Assembly (NCBI GenBank): GCA_020832405.1
Contig: JAFIET010000024.1
Span: 1-43,075, forward strand
Source: Balneolales bacterium
Lineage (GTDB): Bacteria; Bacteroidota; Rhodothermia; Balneolales; Cyclonatronaceae
Length of the DNA stretch: 43,075 nucleotides
Direction of reading: 5' to 3'
Made by a program: the position numbers and the translations under genes. A model generated the notes under the pieces. It was not told where the DNA came from. It worked only from the letters and a program-made list of their open reading frames with translations, and ran no database searches. Shown here in pieces: positions 42,597 to 43,075 of the stretch. Every line of letters begins with the position of its first letter. The stretch's first letter is position 1.

Positions 42597-42775
42597 TTTT
42601 GTCGCTTTTCGGATATGCATAGAGCATATAAATTTCACCATCCTTAGCGAAGTAGTAATAAATTACACGGATGCCACCGCTTCCTTTATAACATCGCCGA
42701 ATTCTGGACTAACCGATAACTGCAATTAAGTAAACGGTATTCCTTATCAGAAACTGTCTTTTTGGTCAGTTTCAT
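42597..42775 (-). pseudogene. RelE/HigB-like toxin remnant, frameshifted and internally deleted
   Basis: From ATG 42775 the frame reads MKLTKKTVSDKEYRLLN. A second frame gives LVSPEFGDVIK. A third gives KGSGGIRVIYYYFAKDGEIY then MLYAYPKSDK. In intact RelE/HigB toxins the order is ...EYRxLQ...NPxxGDVIxGxGGxRKxRW...GKxGGxRVIYYY...IYxLYxYxKxE. So the remnant has two frameshifts, one probably a lost A in the ATAAAGG run, and lacks the piece between the two Gly-Gly-(I/V)-Arg motifs. The C-terminal LT...L helix is gone, replaced by unrelated sequence after the CCGCC palindrome. Confidence 0.65.
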
Positions 42776-43031
42776 AAAAATAAAGCTTTCAAAGAACGCA
42801 ATTAAGTAAAGGTTTTATTTTTAATAAAAAAGTACGCCAATGGCGCATAAGTTCCAACTTAATAATGTATTAGAAGTTTAATTTAGAATCTCGAAAGAGA
42901 GTAAGCGAAAAACTTCATATTGAAAAACCCCAAAATACCCACTCAAGCCATACAAGTAAAAAAAAACCAACTTAAGCGACTTCCGGGTGGTTATTAGGTA
43001 CGATAAAAGCGGGTTAATGGGTCAGAATTTT

Positions 43032-43063
43032 GAAGTCGTATAAGCACATACTTATACGACTTC
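43032..43063. terminator. Perfect 13-bp hairpin at the right edge
   Basis: GAAGTCGTATAAG (43032-43044) with CTTATACGACTTC (43051-43063), loop CACATA. The plus-strand continuation (GCTTTATTCTG) has no good T run. It may be a weak terminator of a gene beyond the window or the end of a repeat element. Confidence 0.45.
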
Positions 43064-43075
43064 GCTTTATTCTGT

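Larger units (their letters stand above)
42329..43075. other. A+T-rich region with a decayed toxin gene and inverted/direct repeats
   Basis: No intact gene was found. It holds the RelE-like pseudogene (42597-42775), a small palindrome CCGCC-AGCA-GGCGG (42578-42591) at the break point of that pseudogene, a 13-base direct repeat GCAATTAAGTAAA (42722-42734 and 42798-42810), and a perfect hairpin at 43032-43063. Confidence 0.6.

Noticed and set aside
42445-42627. 60-codon minus-strand frame MLYAYPKSDKNRPPAGG... as an independent gene
   Set aside because: Its first residues are the end of the RelE-like remnant (IYMLYAYPKSDK); the rest is unrelated sequence read through after the break point.

Overview
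The window looks like a chromosomal segment of a Bacteroidota/FCB-group bacterium, most likely of the Balneolota/Rhodothermota side. The grounds are three large secreted proteins ending in a type IX secretion (T9SS) type A sorting domain with the NYPNPFNP signature, two SusC/SusD pairs, lipoproteins with a bare Cys lipobox, and mostly weak Shine-Dalgarno sites. The lineage is an inference from these traits, not a database match.

Layout: (1) 1-11.3 kb is housekeeping: the 3' end of an Fpg/Nei-type DNA glycosylase, a probable minus-strand operon dapA - M14 metallopeptidase - DUF1499 membrane protein, then ppc, secG, a MmcQ/YjbR-family gene and mutS2. (2) 11.3-12.15 kb is an A+T-rich gap with structured inverted repeats. 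(3) 12.15-25.4 kb holds three consecutive plus-strand genes for T9SS cargo proteins (2466, 825 and 991 aa). Each is followed by its own strong terminator, and all share a DUF4397-type two-part module next to a different ligand-binding or repeat scaffold (jelly-roll/P-like and anchor domains, beta-helix, LVIVD-type propeller). (4) 25.8-35.5 kb holds two divergent SusC/SusD outer-membrane uptake pairs separated by a 0.9-kb A+T-rich control region. (5) 35.5-36.7 kb has two lone DUF433 antitoxin-like genes bracketed by three near-identical 45-nt hairpin repeats; the first DUF433 stop overlaps the start of a truncated DUF5615-type toxin. (6) 36.8-40.2 kb holds tex and a metallophosphatase. (7) 40.2-43.1 kb is an A+T-rich accessory end with a lipoprotein resembling a free subtilisin propeptide, a small membrane protein, an intact MazF-type toxin-antitoxin pair and a decayed RelE-like toxin.

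How the genes fit together: the middle of the window is a cell-surface region (secreted T9SS proteins, SusCD importers, a nearby M14 peptidase) consistent with a polymer- or peptide-scavenging life style, but no glycoside hydrolase, sulfatase or regulator that would name a substrate is present. The right end shows repeated gain and loss of toxin-antitoxin modules. No CRISPR array, transposase gene, rRNA or tRNA was seen.
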